DNA from: Paenibacillus montanisoli
GTDB taxonomy: Bacteria > Bacillota > Bacilli > Paenibacillales > Paenibacillaceae
Length of the DNA stretch: 64,000 nucleotides
Direction of reading: 5' to 3'
NCBI RefSeq assembly: GCF_003268025.1
Contig: NZ_QLUW01000001.1
Location: 1,860,001 to 1,924,000 of the forward strand
Shown here piece by piece: positions 26,490 through 34,589 of the stretch. The translations under genes were made by a program, and so were the position numbers. Each line of letters starts with the position of its first letter. Positions within the stretch are counted from its first letter, which is position 1. Below the pieces are notes generated by a model that ran no database searches, had not been told where the DNA came from, and saw nothing but the letters and a program-made list of their open reading frames with translations.

Positions 26490-27578
26490 GTGTCTGAAGT
26501 CATCCATAAAAGAGATTATAGTCTCCTAGGAACAGAAGGCAAATTGGCGGAGGAAAAAGGACTGGTATCGGCTGATTGGTATACTTGCCCGGTACCCAGT
26601 AAACGGCTTAAGGAGTTAATGAAACGAAAGGACGGTCCCGCTTTACTTCACACGTTCATTTGGTTCGTTCTCCTTGCCGGCTCAGGGATCGTCGCATATT
26701 ATGCTTGGGGCACTTGGTGGGCGATCCCCGCCTTCTTTCTGTACGGCATTCTATACGTCACGCCTTCTGATTCCGGTTGGCATGAGTCCGGCCACGGCAC
26801 CTTGTTCAAAACTTCATGGCTCAATACGGTTATGTTTCGGCTGCTTAGCTTCATGACCTTCAAAAATGCAACGGTGGGGCGCTGGAGCCATGTCCGGCAC
26901 CATTCCGATACCATTGTTGTAGGACGTGATCCGGAGACTCCTGTAAGGCCGCCTGTTTACTATGTTTTACTCATGGAATTCCTAAGATTGAACGGCGCTC
27001 CGAAAGAAATGATGAAGATCTTTCTGCACTGTTTCGGTAGACTGGATAAGCAAGAACGGGAATTCGTCCCTGTTTCTCAATACCGCAAGGTCATTTGGGA
27101 AGCGAGAATAACCATGACACTTCTATTGGGCGTAATCGTTTGGTCCATCCTCATAAAAAGCATGCTGCCTGTCATGTTCATTGTATTGCCGATGTTCTAC
27201 GGAACCGCTCTTTCCTATTTGATCACCATGGCACAGCATTTAGGATTAAGCGAAGATGTATTGGATCACCGTTTAAACACGCGGACGTACTATATGAATC
27301 CAATTTTTCGGTTCCTCTATTGGAACATGAACTATCATATCGAGCATCATATGTTTCCTTTGGTTCCTTTTCACGCGCTTCCGGCTTTGCATAAAGAGAT
27401 GAAAGACGATTGCCCGGCGCCATACCCCAGCCTCTGGGCTGCGCTTAGGGAGATTTATTCCTTACTTGCCATCCTGAGAAAAACTCCGTCCTATTGTATC
27501 GTCCGCCCTCTTTCTGACAAGGCACGCCCTTACAGATTCGGACCTCAGGATAATCAAGAGCAGCAAAAGTATGGCTGA
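26490..27578 (+). CDS. Membrane fatty-acid-desaturase-family protein
   Basis: Membrane diiron desaturase/hydroxylase, 362 aa, with the three His boxes of the family: HESGH (98-102), HVRHH (134-138) and HIEHH (283-287), and hydrophobic segments at about 53-90 and 205-245. GTG start at 26490 (AGAAGGGGGAG upstream); an overlapping ATG is in another frame. Family members act on lipids, alkanes or amino-acid-derived natural products (for example the dihydrorhizobitoxine desaturase type). In an operon with no lipid genes, a small-molecule substrate is plausible but not proven. Confidence 0.85.
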   Translation: MSEVIHKRDYSLLGTEGKLAEEKGLVSADWYTCPVPSKRLKELMKRKDGPALLHTFIWFVLLAGSGIVAYYAWGTWWAIPAFFLYGILYVTPSDSGWHESGHGTLFKTSWLNTVMFRLLSFMTFKNATVGRWSHVRHHSDTIVVGRDPETPVRPPVYYVLLMEFLRLNGAPKEMMKIFLHCFGRLDKQEREFVPVSQYRKVIWEARITMTLLLGVIVWSILIKSMLPVMFIVLPMFYGTALSYLITMAQHLGLSEDVLDHRLNTRTYYMNPIFRFLYWNMNYHIEHHMFPLVPFHALPALHKEMKDDCPAPYPSLWAALREIYSLLAILRKTPSYCIVRPLSDKARPYRFGPQDNQEQQKYG

Positions 27579-27670
27579 AAAATATGGCGTTAGCATTTAT
27601 ATTCATTCACGAAATCCGTCTTCTTGTGTTAACATGAGGTTAGAAATTCTATTGGTAAGGGGTGGAACAT

Positions 27671-28552
27671 ATGGGATTACATATGAATGATGGAAGTAAA
27701 AAGCCGCCTCGGATCGAAATTCACCAAGCCATGTGGGGGATGGTCGGGCTTGGGGAGAACGGTCGTGAATGGACGATCGAGGAGAAACTGGACAAAATCG
27801 CTGAGGCGGGCTTCACGGGAATAGCCGGGGTTCCTGATTCGGAATCGTTTAAGAAGAGGGTAGAACGTTATGGATTGAAATATGGCAGCGGGGGATTTCC
27901 ATGGACCGCAGACGATCTGGAACCCATGCTGATAAGAGCTAAAGAGCAAGGAGCCATGTATTTCAATTCTCAAGTTCTTGATAATTTCGTCATTGACGAA
28001 GAGGCGATTCGCAGGCTGGATCAGATGACGGAAACTGCGCTGCGGGTCGGTCTTCCGCATTTCGTAGAGACGCACCGGGGCCGAATCACGCAGGATTTGA
28101 TCCGTACTGCGGCCTATGTTAAGGCGATCCCCGATTTGAGGCTCACGATTGATTTCTCGCATTATGTTGTGAACGGGGAATTGGACGGTTTTGTGCCGGA
28201 AACAGCAGCGACGGCGGAATCTTACTTTCAGCTTTTGTTACAAAGAGCTTCTAGCATTCATGCGCGGATTTCCAATGGCCATCAGGTACAGGCCGATATT
28301 GGGGCAGATGGTAACGAGACGCAAGCCGAGAGATTCTACAAGTGGTGGGAAACGGGGATGCGCCATTGGCTCAAACTAGCCGGTCCCGGCGACATTTTCC
28401 CGTTTATCGTTGAACTAGGGCCACCGCCGTATGCACTTGCAAGAACGGTGCGCAGCTACGCGGATACTGAAATAACTGACCGCTGGCAGCAATGTTTGGC
28501 TATTAAGAAGCGGATGGAAAGCATCATAGCGAGCTTGGCGGCGGAAACATAG
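27671..28552 (+). CDS. TIM-barrel xylose-isomerase-like protein
   Basis: 293 aa from ATG 27671 (TAAGGGGTGG upstream; GTG 27662 is possible). Motifs: FTGIAGVPDSE, HFVETHRGRI, LTIDFSHYVVNGE (Asp, His), IHARISNGH and FIVELGPPPY (Glu). This last variant of the metal site differs from the other four TIM-barrel genes, so it is probably a separate subfamily. Last gene of the 20.5-28.5 kb operon; a terminator follows at 28637. Confidence 0.75.
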   Translation: MGLHMNDGSKKPPRIEIHQAMWGMVGLGENGREWTIEEKLDKIAEAGFTGIAGVPDSESFKKRVERYGLKYGSGGFPWTADDLEPMLIRAKEQGAMYFNSQVLDNFVIDEEAIRRLDQMTETALRVGLPHFVETHRGRITQDLIRTAAYVKAIPDLRLTIDFSHYVVNGELDGFVPETAATAESYFQLLLQRASSIHARISNGHQVQADIGADGNETQAERFYKWWETGMRHWLKLAGPGDIFPFIVELGPPPYALARTVRSYADTEITDRWQQCLAIKKRMESIIASLAAET

Positions 28553-28636
28553 GGTGCCCGATCAGACTCCGGTTCTGTAAGAGTTAGAAAGAGTCGTGTC
28601 TAGGGACACAAGTCTTCCTACATAAATGATTGAGTG

Positions 28637-28664
28637 AAAGCTTGAGAAATCAAGCTTTTTTCTT
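28637..28664 (+). terminator. Rho-independent terminator closing the metabolic island
   Basis: Stem AAAGCTTGA / TCAAGCTTT with a T-rich tail. Confidence 0.8.
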
Positions 28665-29412
28665 TTTTTATGTTGGTGTAAGAGGGCAAGAACATATATC
28701 TATTTGAACCCGCATTTGAGGTATCGACTGGCAACTCCCTCATTATGTTCTTTCAATGGTTCGGCTTACGAACGGTCTGGTTTATAAGAGGAAGCCTTTT
28801 TATGGCTATTAAGTTAACATAAATATTATTATGTATCATACATTTCATTCCGTCCCGATCGCTTTAGGCCAGCTTCTTCAAAATACGGGTCTTTACAATA
28901 TACTTGTTTGCACCCATGTGTATACCTGGCACCAGGCTTTCTCCGCATATCGCGCATCCTGCTGCCGTGAATCACTTACTCATCTATCTTTCGCTCGGCC
29001 GTCTGATCTCCTTTAGCTACTCCGGGGGACGTTCTGCCACGTATCTTTTCATATTTCATTCGTGCATCGGGGGATCTTTTGCCACCGTCGACCGATTCTT
29101 ACTGCTTGTCTGCCATTTTTTTATTGGTTTTCCCGTTTCTACCCGGTTTTCGCGCTTTGCGCGGCGTCCGCCCCGACGGTCGGATTTAGTAACTTGATCC
29201 GGATAAAGAAGTAGGGAGGGGGACTTCAACTAGGTACGTACTTAGCCAAAAGATAAACACGAATATAGTTGAAAAGTTGCAGATCTGCGACTGGATATGA
29301 GTCTAGGTACAGACAACAGAGGAAGATCAGGTATAAAGGGGCAAGATAAGAAGATTGAAGTGAGGTGGCGAGTTCATAGTAAGGGTGGAAACAAGTATAG
29401 TGATGGCACCCA
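28665..29412. other. Long non-coding stretch, no gene recognised
   Basis: About 750 bp between the island terminator and the promoter at 29420. On the minus strand around 28980-29190 there is a Lys/Arg-rich interrupted frame, but I cannot tie it to a family. Probably decayed sequence at an insertion boundary. Confidence 0.4.
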
Positions 29413-29451
29413 TATTGTGGTATAATGTGGTTTAGGAGGATTATTATGTAA
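29413..29451 (+). promoter_or_regulatory. Extended -10 promoter and start-stop mini-ORF
   Basis: TGGTATAAT (extended -10; TATAAT about 29421-29426) is followed by AGGAGG (29434-29439) and, at correct spacing, ATG immediately followed by TAA (29446-29451). Either the 5' end of the original first gene was lost, or it is a start-stop regulatory element. A second tiny frame (29472-29510, 12 codons) ends at the ribosome site of the next gene. Confidence 0.45.
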
Positions 29452-29512
29452 GGTATTCTTTTTCTGGAGGAATGGGGCGCGGAAAGCGAGAATTACATAA
29501 GAGGTGGTGAAG

Positions 29513-30505
29513 ATGATGAATCAAACGATGATATTAGCGGCAAAGCTCTATGAACACAATGCCGAAAATCGTATGGCATTTTATTGCCTCATCCCTGGTG
29601 TAAAAGAAGGCTGCATGGCACTCAACATGGGGTACGGCAGAGCTGATCGTGCTTTTTGGTCTGGACTTCACAGAGTCGTTTCTATTCTTCATCGCTCCTA
29701 CCGCAGTTTCAGTATTGAACTGGCCGTATCTCCTGCACTGTTTTCTTTAGTCGGAAATGCAAGACCAAACGTTCTTGCGATGTTAGAGGAATTTGCTTCG
29801 TTTCGGCACATTCTTTGCGATCCTTATCATGAGCGCCTGGATACAGTCCATAAACTTAGCATTGTAGATCCCATAAAACAGGGTGAATTAAAAGGATACA
29901 AACTCAAAGAAGTGGACGCAGCCGAGCAAAGCTCTCCTAACATTGAAAGAGAGAATCGGAGGAAGTTTGACTATTATAGCGACTTGACCATGCCAAGTGA
30001 AGGCGTTGTGCTTGATTTTGAGACAACTTCTCCTATTGTAGAGTATGCCAAGATCATTGAGATTAGCGCTATAAAATTCAAAGACGGCCAAGTTATCGAT
30101 TCCTTCCATACCCTAGTCAATCCGAAATCGAAAATCCCGAAGCAGGTTAGAGAGCTAACCGGTATCACCGATCAAGATGTTTCTGAAATGCCGACATCCT
30201 TCCAAGCTATCAAGCAGCTCAATAAATTCCTCGGTGGGGTGCCAGTGCTCGTTGGCCACAATATTCAATACGATTATCGCGTCTTAAAGGCGATGTCCCT
30301 CAAAGCAAAAACGCGTTTGTGGAATGGCAAGCTGCTTTGTACGATGAAGCAAAGCCGGCAGTTGCAGCTGCCGATCTCTAACTATGACCTAGCCACACTT
30401 TGCGAAGTATTTGAAATTGTGAATGAGCAGCCGCATCGTGCCTGGTCGGATACAAAAGCTACATTTGAATTAATGAAGTGTATCTATCATTCGCAAATCG
30501 TTTAA
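29513..30505 (+). CDS. DnaQ-like 3'-5' exonuclease (DEDDh)
   Basis: 330 aa. C-terminal half is a DEDDh exonuclease: VLDFETTS (Asp168, Glu170), an Asp in GHNIQYDYR and HRAWSD (general-base His plus last Asp). The N-terminal 150 residues (a segment around AFYCLIPGVKEG) match no domain I know. ATG 29513 follows AAGAGGTGG. It heads a three-gene set with a winged-helix gene and a possible recombination protein, typical of plasmid- or phage-derived modules. Related to the DNA polymerase III epsilon fold but not the chromosomal proofreading subunit. Confidence 0.82.
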   Translation: MMNQTMILAAKLYEHNAENRMAFYCLIPGVKEGCMALNMGYGRADRAFWSGLHRVVSILHRSYRSFSIELAVSPALFSLVGNARPNVLAMLEEFASFRHILCDPYHERLDTVHKLSIVDPIKQGELKGYKLKEVDAAEQSSPNIERENRRKFDYYSDLTMPSEGVVLDFETTSPIVEYAKIIEISAIKFKDGQVIDSFHTLVNPKSKIPKQVRELTGITDQDVSEMPTSFQAIKQLNKFLGGVPVLVGHNIQYDYRVLKAMSLKAKTRLWNGKLLCTMKQSRQLQLPISNYDLATLCEVFEIVNEQPHRAWSDTKATFELMKCIYHSQIV

Positions 30506-30534
30506 CTTTTCTCTATTAGATAGGAGGACAAGTT

Positions 30535-30930
30535 ATGCCACGCAATGAAAATCCGATTGAAAAAACAGAGTCGTTTGGGCATGTCGTTAAAGTACAGCAG
30601 GTCATTGATTTTATGGTTCTTTCCGACCTAATGGGAGGGCAGAGGTATCATAGTGAAATGGAACAATTCATTACCCAAACGTTTAATGGTGTCGGCGTCA
30701 ATGACGCGTATTTCAGCAACCGTTTAAAGGCACTTTTCGAAGCTGGACACGTCACGCGGCACTGGGACGGCGATAACCGGTACAATCGATTCTACCGAAT
30801 TACGGATTCGGGCATGGAATACTTTAAGCTTATGCTCCGTGAGATGCCGGAACGGGTGAAACGTGCAAAGCGTGTTTACGATAGCTTTGACTCGTACATC
30901 GAGAAGTTCGGGAAAATGAATTTGAAATAG
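30535..30930 (+). CDS. Winged-helix protein, unknown role
   Basis: 131 aa. The sequence HVVKVQQVIDFMVLSDLMGG ... FSNRLKALFEAGHVTRHWDGDNRYNRFYRIT reads as a winged-helix domain with a beta-wing, PadR- or replication-relaxation-like. ATATAGGAGGAC-type ribosome site. 29 bp after the exonuclease gene and 15 bp before the next gene, so co-transcribed. Function not recognised. Confidence 0.55.
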   Translation: MPRNENPIEKTESFGHVVKVQQVIDFMVLSDLMGGQRYHSEMEQFITQTFNGVGVNDAYFSNRLKALFEAGHVTRHWDGDNRYNRFYRITDSGMEYFKLMLREMPERVKRAKRVYDSFDSYIEKFGKMNLK

Positions 30931-30945
30931 GGTGGGGGGATCTCC

Positions 30946-31620
30946 ATGAATGAGTTCAACTACCAGGAAGTGATTGCGCGGATCAAAGAGCGTTTTCCTG
31001 CAGGCACGGTAAAACAGCGGGAAGATATCGGCCGCGCCTACATTCCCAACCAAGTTTATAATGACCGAGTGGAAGTAGCTACGCAGAGCCAATGGAACCA
31101 AGAATTTCGGGAGGTCGAGATCAATGTCCCGCATCGATACGTGAAGGTCGTTGCCCGAATCACGATTGGCCCCCACTTCCGTGACGGCATCGGCTTTTGC
31201 GAAATAAACATAGATGAGAGCGGTAAAGCTAAGAGGCTGGCAACAGCGGTTGACCAAGCAAAGGCTGAGGCTGTTCGTGAGGCACTTGATACATGGGAAA
31301 TCGGCTGGCAGGACCTTGCACCGTACTATCAGGACGCGAAGGATTGGGGGAGCAACCCTGCGCTGCGGCATCTGCTCAAGACAGCCCCGCCTGCATTGCA
31401 CGACACGAACACGCAGTCGGCATCGATGGTGGATCGCAAGTGTATCTTCTCGAACTGCGGCGTCAAGCTGTCTCGAGATGAATGGGAACTGCTCGGATAT
31501 ATACCGAACCTTGATCGTACTAGAATGACTTATTGTTATTCTCATATTCCCAAACACATCAAGAAGAAGATCCCTGCGGAGAAGATCGAGGCTTTTGATC
31601 GTAAAGCAGGCGATCGGTAA
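30946..31620 (+). CDS. Rad52/Rad22-like single-strand annealing protein candidate
   Basis: 224 aa. The N-terminal half (EVIARIKERFP; REVEINVPHRYVKVVARITIG; a DG[IM]GFCEI core; KAKRLATAVDQAKAEAVREAL helix) has the layout of Rad52-like annealing proteins of phages. The C-terminal part has a CIFSNCG pair and a CYSHIPKHIKKK segment. This is a fold-level resemblance, not a firm match. Good ribosome site (GGTGGGGGG) and the exonuclease upstream support a small recombination module. Confidence 0.45.
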   Translation: MNEFNYQEVIARIKERFPAGTVKQREDIGRAYIPNQVYNDRVEVATQSQWNQEFREVEINVPHRYVKVVARITIGPHFRDGIGFCEINIDESGKAKRLATAVDQAKAEAVREALDTWEIGWQDLAPYYQDAKDWGSNPALRHLLKTAPPALHDTNTQSASMVDRKCIFSNCGVKLSRDEWELLGYIPNLDRTRMTYCYSHIPKHIKKKIPAEKIEAFDRKAGDR

Positions 31621-31627
31621 CGATAAT

Positions 31628-31917
31628 TGAGTAAAAGAAGGGCCTTCGAACGGATAGTTCGCAATACTCGTGTACCATTCGCCAACGAATTTGTAGTATT
31701 CCTCGGGCGTCATAGGAGGGATGCTCCGGTTCGTCGGCACATAGCGCACTGTGCGCGCAAAGCCGCAAAACCGCGTCCTCTCCAATGGGCGAATCTCCGG
31801 CCCGACGCTACCAATATGATGAAGCATTAACCAATCCATTCCGTCTCGCACATCTGCAACTCGAAGCTTTGAATAAATCGCCATAATTTCCGCTTTGTTC
31901 GCTGGCAATACGTTCAC
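31628..31917 (-). pseudogene. 5' fragment of an RraA-family (aldolase/demethylmenaquinone methyltransferase-like) gene
   Basis: GTG start at 31917 with GGGGAG upstream. The first 95 residues (KLRVADVRDGMDW, SVGPEIRPL, FCGFARTV, TPEEYYKFVGEWY) match RraA/HMG-aldolase-fold proteins, which are normally 200-300 aa; homology stops where the annealing-like gene begins, so the 3' part was lost at the 31.62 kb junction. Its promoter survives at 31973-32000. RraA-type aldolases act on 2-keto acids, in keeping with the sugar-acid theme of the island. Confidence 0.75.
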
Positions 31918-31972
31918 ACTCCCCGAATAGTTGTTCGTGAGAAAAAATTGGATAAAAAAGGCCTCAGCACGT

Positions 31973-32000
31973 AGTATAGGACAAATCTGGAAATTGTCAA
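31973..32000 (-). promoter_or_regulatory. Sigma-A promoter of the RraA fragment
   Basis: On the minus strand TTGACA, 16-nt spacer, TATACT; the truncated gene starts about 55 nt downstream. Confidence 0.7.
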
Positions 32001-32082
32001 TCAGTTGCCATGAAGTCAACGTTCATTACCAAAAGGAACAGCTTCGAGTGTAGGTGTGTTGTTATCAACAAAGTTAACTCGT

Positions 32083-32500
32083 GCGTTTAAACGAGATAAT
32101 CTCGGCCGTAGTAACAAGAAAAAGAAGGACGGCTAGCCGGGTAAACTGCTTATGCAAATTTCTCTTTTTTTTACTCAAACTGTAATCAAATATGATACAG
32201 TTAGGTTATCCATATTAATGACAGGTGGTGCACGATGAGCTTTGCGATCAGTGATTGGGTACAAGGCAAAACGCAACGATCCTAGACTTTATCGAGCTGG
32301 GCGCTGTCCACGCGTGACGAAGAATGGTTCGCGGAGCTGACGGAGCGGCTGCACGAGGTCGTGCAAAAGCAAGTGAGCGGCAGCAACAACGCTCCGATTC
32401 TGTATAAACGAGATAATCTCGGCCGTATCATCAGATGAGGCTAACGGCTTGTCATCCGATGTCGTGGTGCACAATGAGCTTTGCGATCAGTCAGTTGTAA
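32083..32500 (+). repeat. Decayed tandem copies of the IDEAL-domain gene unit
   Basis: Three fragments of the unit seen intact at 33245-33790. A 3' tail (AACGAGATAATCTCGGCCGTA at about 32089) is followed by a full leader (GGACGGCTAGCCGGG at 32128, then CTGTAATC...ATACAG) and an ATG (32235) that opens MSFAISDWVQGK but loses about 170 nt of the middle before resuming at the IDEAL core (about 32283-32438). The last fragment is a bare start (ATGAGCTTTGCGATCAGT at 32473). It is a head-to-tail array in decay. Confidence 0.7.
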
Positions 32501-32847
32501 GAGGACATAATTCAGTATTCTTTATATGTTTATAATGGAGCGGATAACGATGCAAAATCCGGCTTCACCCCAATTGTTGAATACCTGAATCACAGGTTAT
32601 AAGCTTTACCACAAGCAAACTGCTGCATGAGCTCATTCTTGTATGAATTAGATGATGATGTTGTTTAGAGGCAGGATAACGTGGTGCTACCTTGAGGCTA
32701 ATGAGGAAAAATAGACGATTGATCGAGATTATATGGATTGTATGATGGCGACAGGAGTACATACCGTAACAAGAACACCACATAAGATAATATCGAGTTT
32801 TCTTTTTTCAAAAGAGTAATGTATCTGTAAAAGTGGAGGTTATCAAC

Positions 32848-33099
32848 ATGAATGTTTGGAAGTCCATCCCAATACTTCGGTCTAGGAATCGTTTAAGAAA
32901 TGTGTATATGGTTTTAAGCCAAAATAGCGATCACGAGAAGAAGAGTTTCCAAAAAAATATAACACCTGTGAAACAAAATAGAATGAAAGACGCACCTCTA
33001 AAATCAAAATCTAAAAATAATAATTCAATTCGAGAGAAACGCATACAACAAGGCATGAGAATGAACAGTTCCTTTAATGAATTGGATATCTTAGATTAG
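32848..33099 (+). CDS. Small basic hypothetical protein
   Basis: 83 aa, start ATG 32848 with GTGGAGG at 32833-32839. Very rich in Lys, Arg, Asn and Ser (KSKSKNNNSIREKRIQQG), probably disordered. No family recognised. Lies between decayed and intact IDEAL units. Confidence 0.4.
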   Translation: MNVWKSIPILRSRNRLRNVYMVLSQNSDHEKKSFQKNITPVKQNRMKDAPLKSKSKNNNSIREKRIQQGMRMNSSFNELDILD

Positions 33100-33247
33100 C
33101 GATTCAACTCGTTGACCTAATAATGATAAGACCATGAGTGCGTTCGTCCGGCGAGTACATTGGACTCCGCGGTTATGCGTGGACTTTGGGTAATTGGGAA
33201 CGTTCCGCAAACGAGTATCAGAACACTTGAACTCCCTCGGTACGTCC

Positions 33248-33276
33248 TTGACATTTTGAACTGTAACTCATATAAT
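33248..33276 (+). promoter_or_regulatory. Perfect sigma-A promoter of the IDEAL-domain gene
   Basis: TTGACA 33248-33253, 17-nt spacer, TATAAT 33271-33276. The -10 box lies inside the first palindromic site. Confidence 0.85.
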
Positions 33277-33369
33277 TACAGTAACGAGAAAAAAGAAGGA
33301 CGGCTAGCCGGGCAAACTGCTTATGCAACGTCCTCTTTTTTTACCCGAACTGTAATCAAGTAAGTTACA
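33261..33369 (+). promoter_or_regulatory. Two CTGTAA-N9-TTACAG operators around a leader hairpin
   Basis: Operator 1 (33261-33281) overlaps the -10 box and operator 2 (33349-33369) lies 88 nt downstream; both are CTGTAA, nine bases, TTACAG. Between them a short stem (AGGACG / CGTCCT) plus a T run makes a possible attenuator. Spacing (N9) does not fit the TnrA/GlnR box (N7). The layout suits a dimeric repressor that could loop DNA; which regulator is unknown. Confidence 0.6.
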
Positions 33370-33406
33370 GTTTGGTTATCCATTCTAATGACAGGTGGTG
33401 CTGACG

Positions 33407-33778
33407 ATGAGCTTTGCGATCAGTGATTGGGTACAAGGCAGAACGAAGGACGGGGAACTTATTCAAGGATTTATTACGTCGATGAACGAAGAACAAAACA
33501 TTGCAAGTGTTTATGTCGTTCAATCCGATCACGATACGGCGGTCGGCACTACGGTCGCCGTGTTGAGCAGCTGGATCAAGGAGCAGCCTGCGGTGCAGAT
33601 GCTGGACTACGAGGAGCCGATCCTAGATTTTATCGAGCTGGCGCTGGCCACGCGTGACGAAGAATGGTTCGCGGAGCTGACAGAGCGGCTGCACGAGGTC
33701 GTGCAAAAGCAAGCGAGCGGCAGCAACAACGCACCGATTCTGTATAACCGAAATAGTCTCGGCCGCATCATCAGATGA
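33407..33778 (+). CDS. IDEAL-domain protein
   Basis: 123 aa. The C-terminal stretch ILDFIELALATRDEEWFAEL (about residues 72-91) fits the short IDEAL domain of Bacillales; the first 60 residues form a small beta-rich domain (SDWVQGRTKDGELIQGFI). ATG 33407 (CAGGTGGTG upstream) is preferred to the ATG at 33395. Other IDEAL proteins are small accessory or spore-related proteins without assigned enzyme activity. Confidence 0.7.
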   Translation: MSFAISDWVQGRTKDGELIQGFITSMNEEQNIASVYVVQSDHDTAVGTTVAVLSSWIKEQPAVQMLDYEEPILDFIELALATRDEEWFAELTERLHEVVQKQASGSNNAPILYNRNSLGRIIR

Positions 33779-33890
33779 GGCTAATGGAATATCAGGCTTG
33801 TCATCCAATGATCATATTGCGTATCTTACAAATAGGTTATATTAAGAGAGCCTTGCCAAGCCTGGTATTGGGCTACGTGCCTTAGAAGAG

Positions 33891-33932
33891 AACAAGAAAC
33901 CCGCTCCTTTTTGGAAGCGGGTTTCTTGTTCC
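33891..33932 (+). terminator. Rho-independent terminator
   Basis: Perfect 15-bp stem AACAAGAAACCCGCT / AGCGGGTTTCTTGTT with loop CCTTTTTGGA. Confidence 0.85.
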
Positions 33933-34256
33933 TGCTTGCGTGACAGTCCGCTTTAAGAAAAGAAACTGCTCATTAACTGTCGGACAACAAGAATTTTGCA
34001 TGGGAATGTAGCCATATCAGAACTCTCGGTGAAGTTTGGTAAGTATATAAATCAATTTGGTGCAGTCTAAGGAGATTGCTTTTGATCTGTTCAGCTCCCT
34101 AGAAATGATTCAGTTTCCTTACTCAGGCTTATGAATTAGCAGGATCCTTTTCTTCGTCGCGATCTCATGGTTTTTCTGTCCTTATGTAATATTGTTTCAT
34201 ATTTTATATATATGATATATTCTGCTTGAACGTGACGCGTTGGGGGTGATCCTGCT

Positions 34257-34421
34257 GCAAAAAGAGAGGTGTTGCATTTCAAGTCCGCGCTGACTCAATT
34301 GATTCCGAGACCCGACCTGGGCTCCGTTTTTCTCTTCCACAACGCCGTCTGGCACCGCACCTACACGTATGATGACGATTACGACCGCTATACCATGCAC
34401 ATTAGCTGCCCCTGCCGCTGA
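34257..34421 (+). pseudogene. C-terminal fragment of a PhyH-family dioxygenase
   Basis: A 55-codon frame ending at TGA 34419-34421 reads PRPDLGSVFLFHNAVWHRT and then an Arg-containing tail. This is the G-x-v-x-l-F-x-x-x-x-W-H distal-His segment of the PhyH family. The N-terminal two-thirds, including HxD, is absent, so it is a dead scrap. The remainder of 33933-34589 holds no other gene; 34420-34510 is a CTGACT/CTGCTC-rich low-complexity stretch. Confidence 0.7.
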
Positions 34422-34589
34422 TTGACGGCTCAAACTGTCTGATTGCCCTCACTGAACTGACTGCTCTCATTAATTGACCACTTCCACTGTATGACTGCTC
34501 GCACTGACTAACCTTTGCAAGACGAATGCACCCAAAGTCGAATAAGCAGCGAGCCGCCGTTTATAACATGGACTTGGAGGGATTCTCGA

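Noticed and set aside
30724..32019. 431-codon minus-strand open frame covering the winged-helix and Rad52-like genes
   Set aside because: Only its first 100 codons carry RraA homology; the rest is the antisense of two well-supported plus-strand genes. Kept only as the RraA fragment.
33280..33345. Riboswitch in the IDEAL-gene leader
   Set aside because: The hairpin has a six-pair stem with a 26-nt loop and matches no riboswitch class I can recall; treated as a possible attenuator.
33261..33369. CTGTAA-N9-TTACAG sites as TnrA/GlnR boxes
   Set aside because: Those boxes need seven bases between TGTNA and TNACA; here there are nine.
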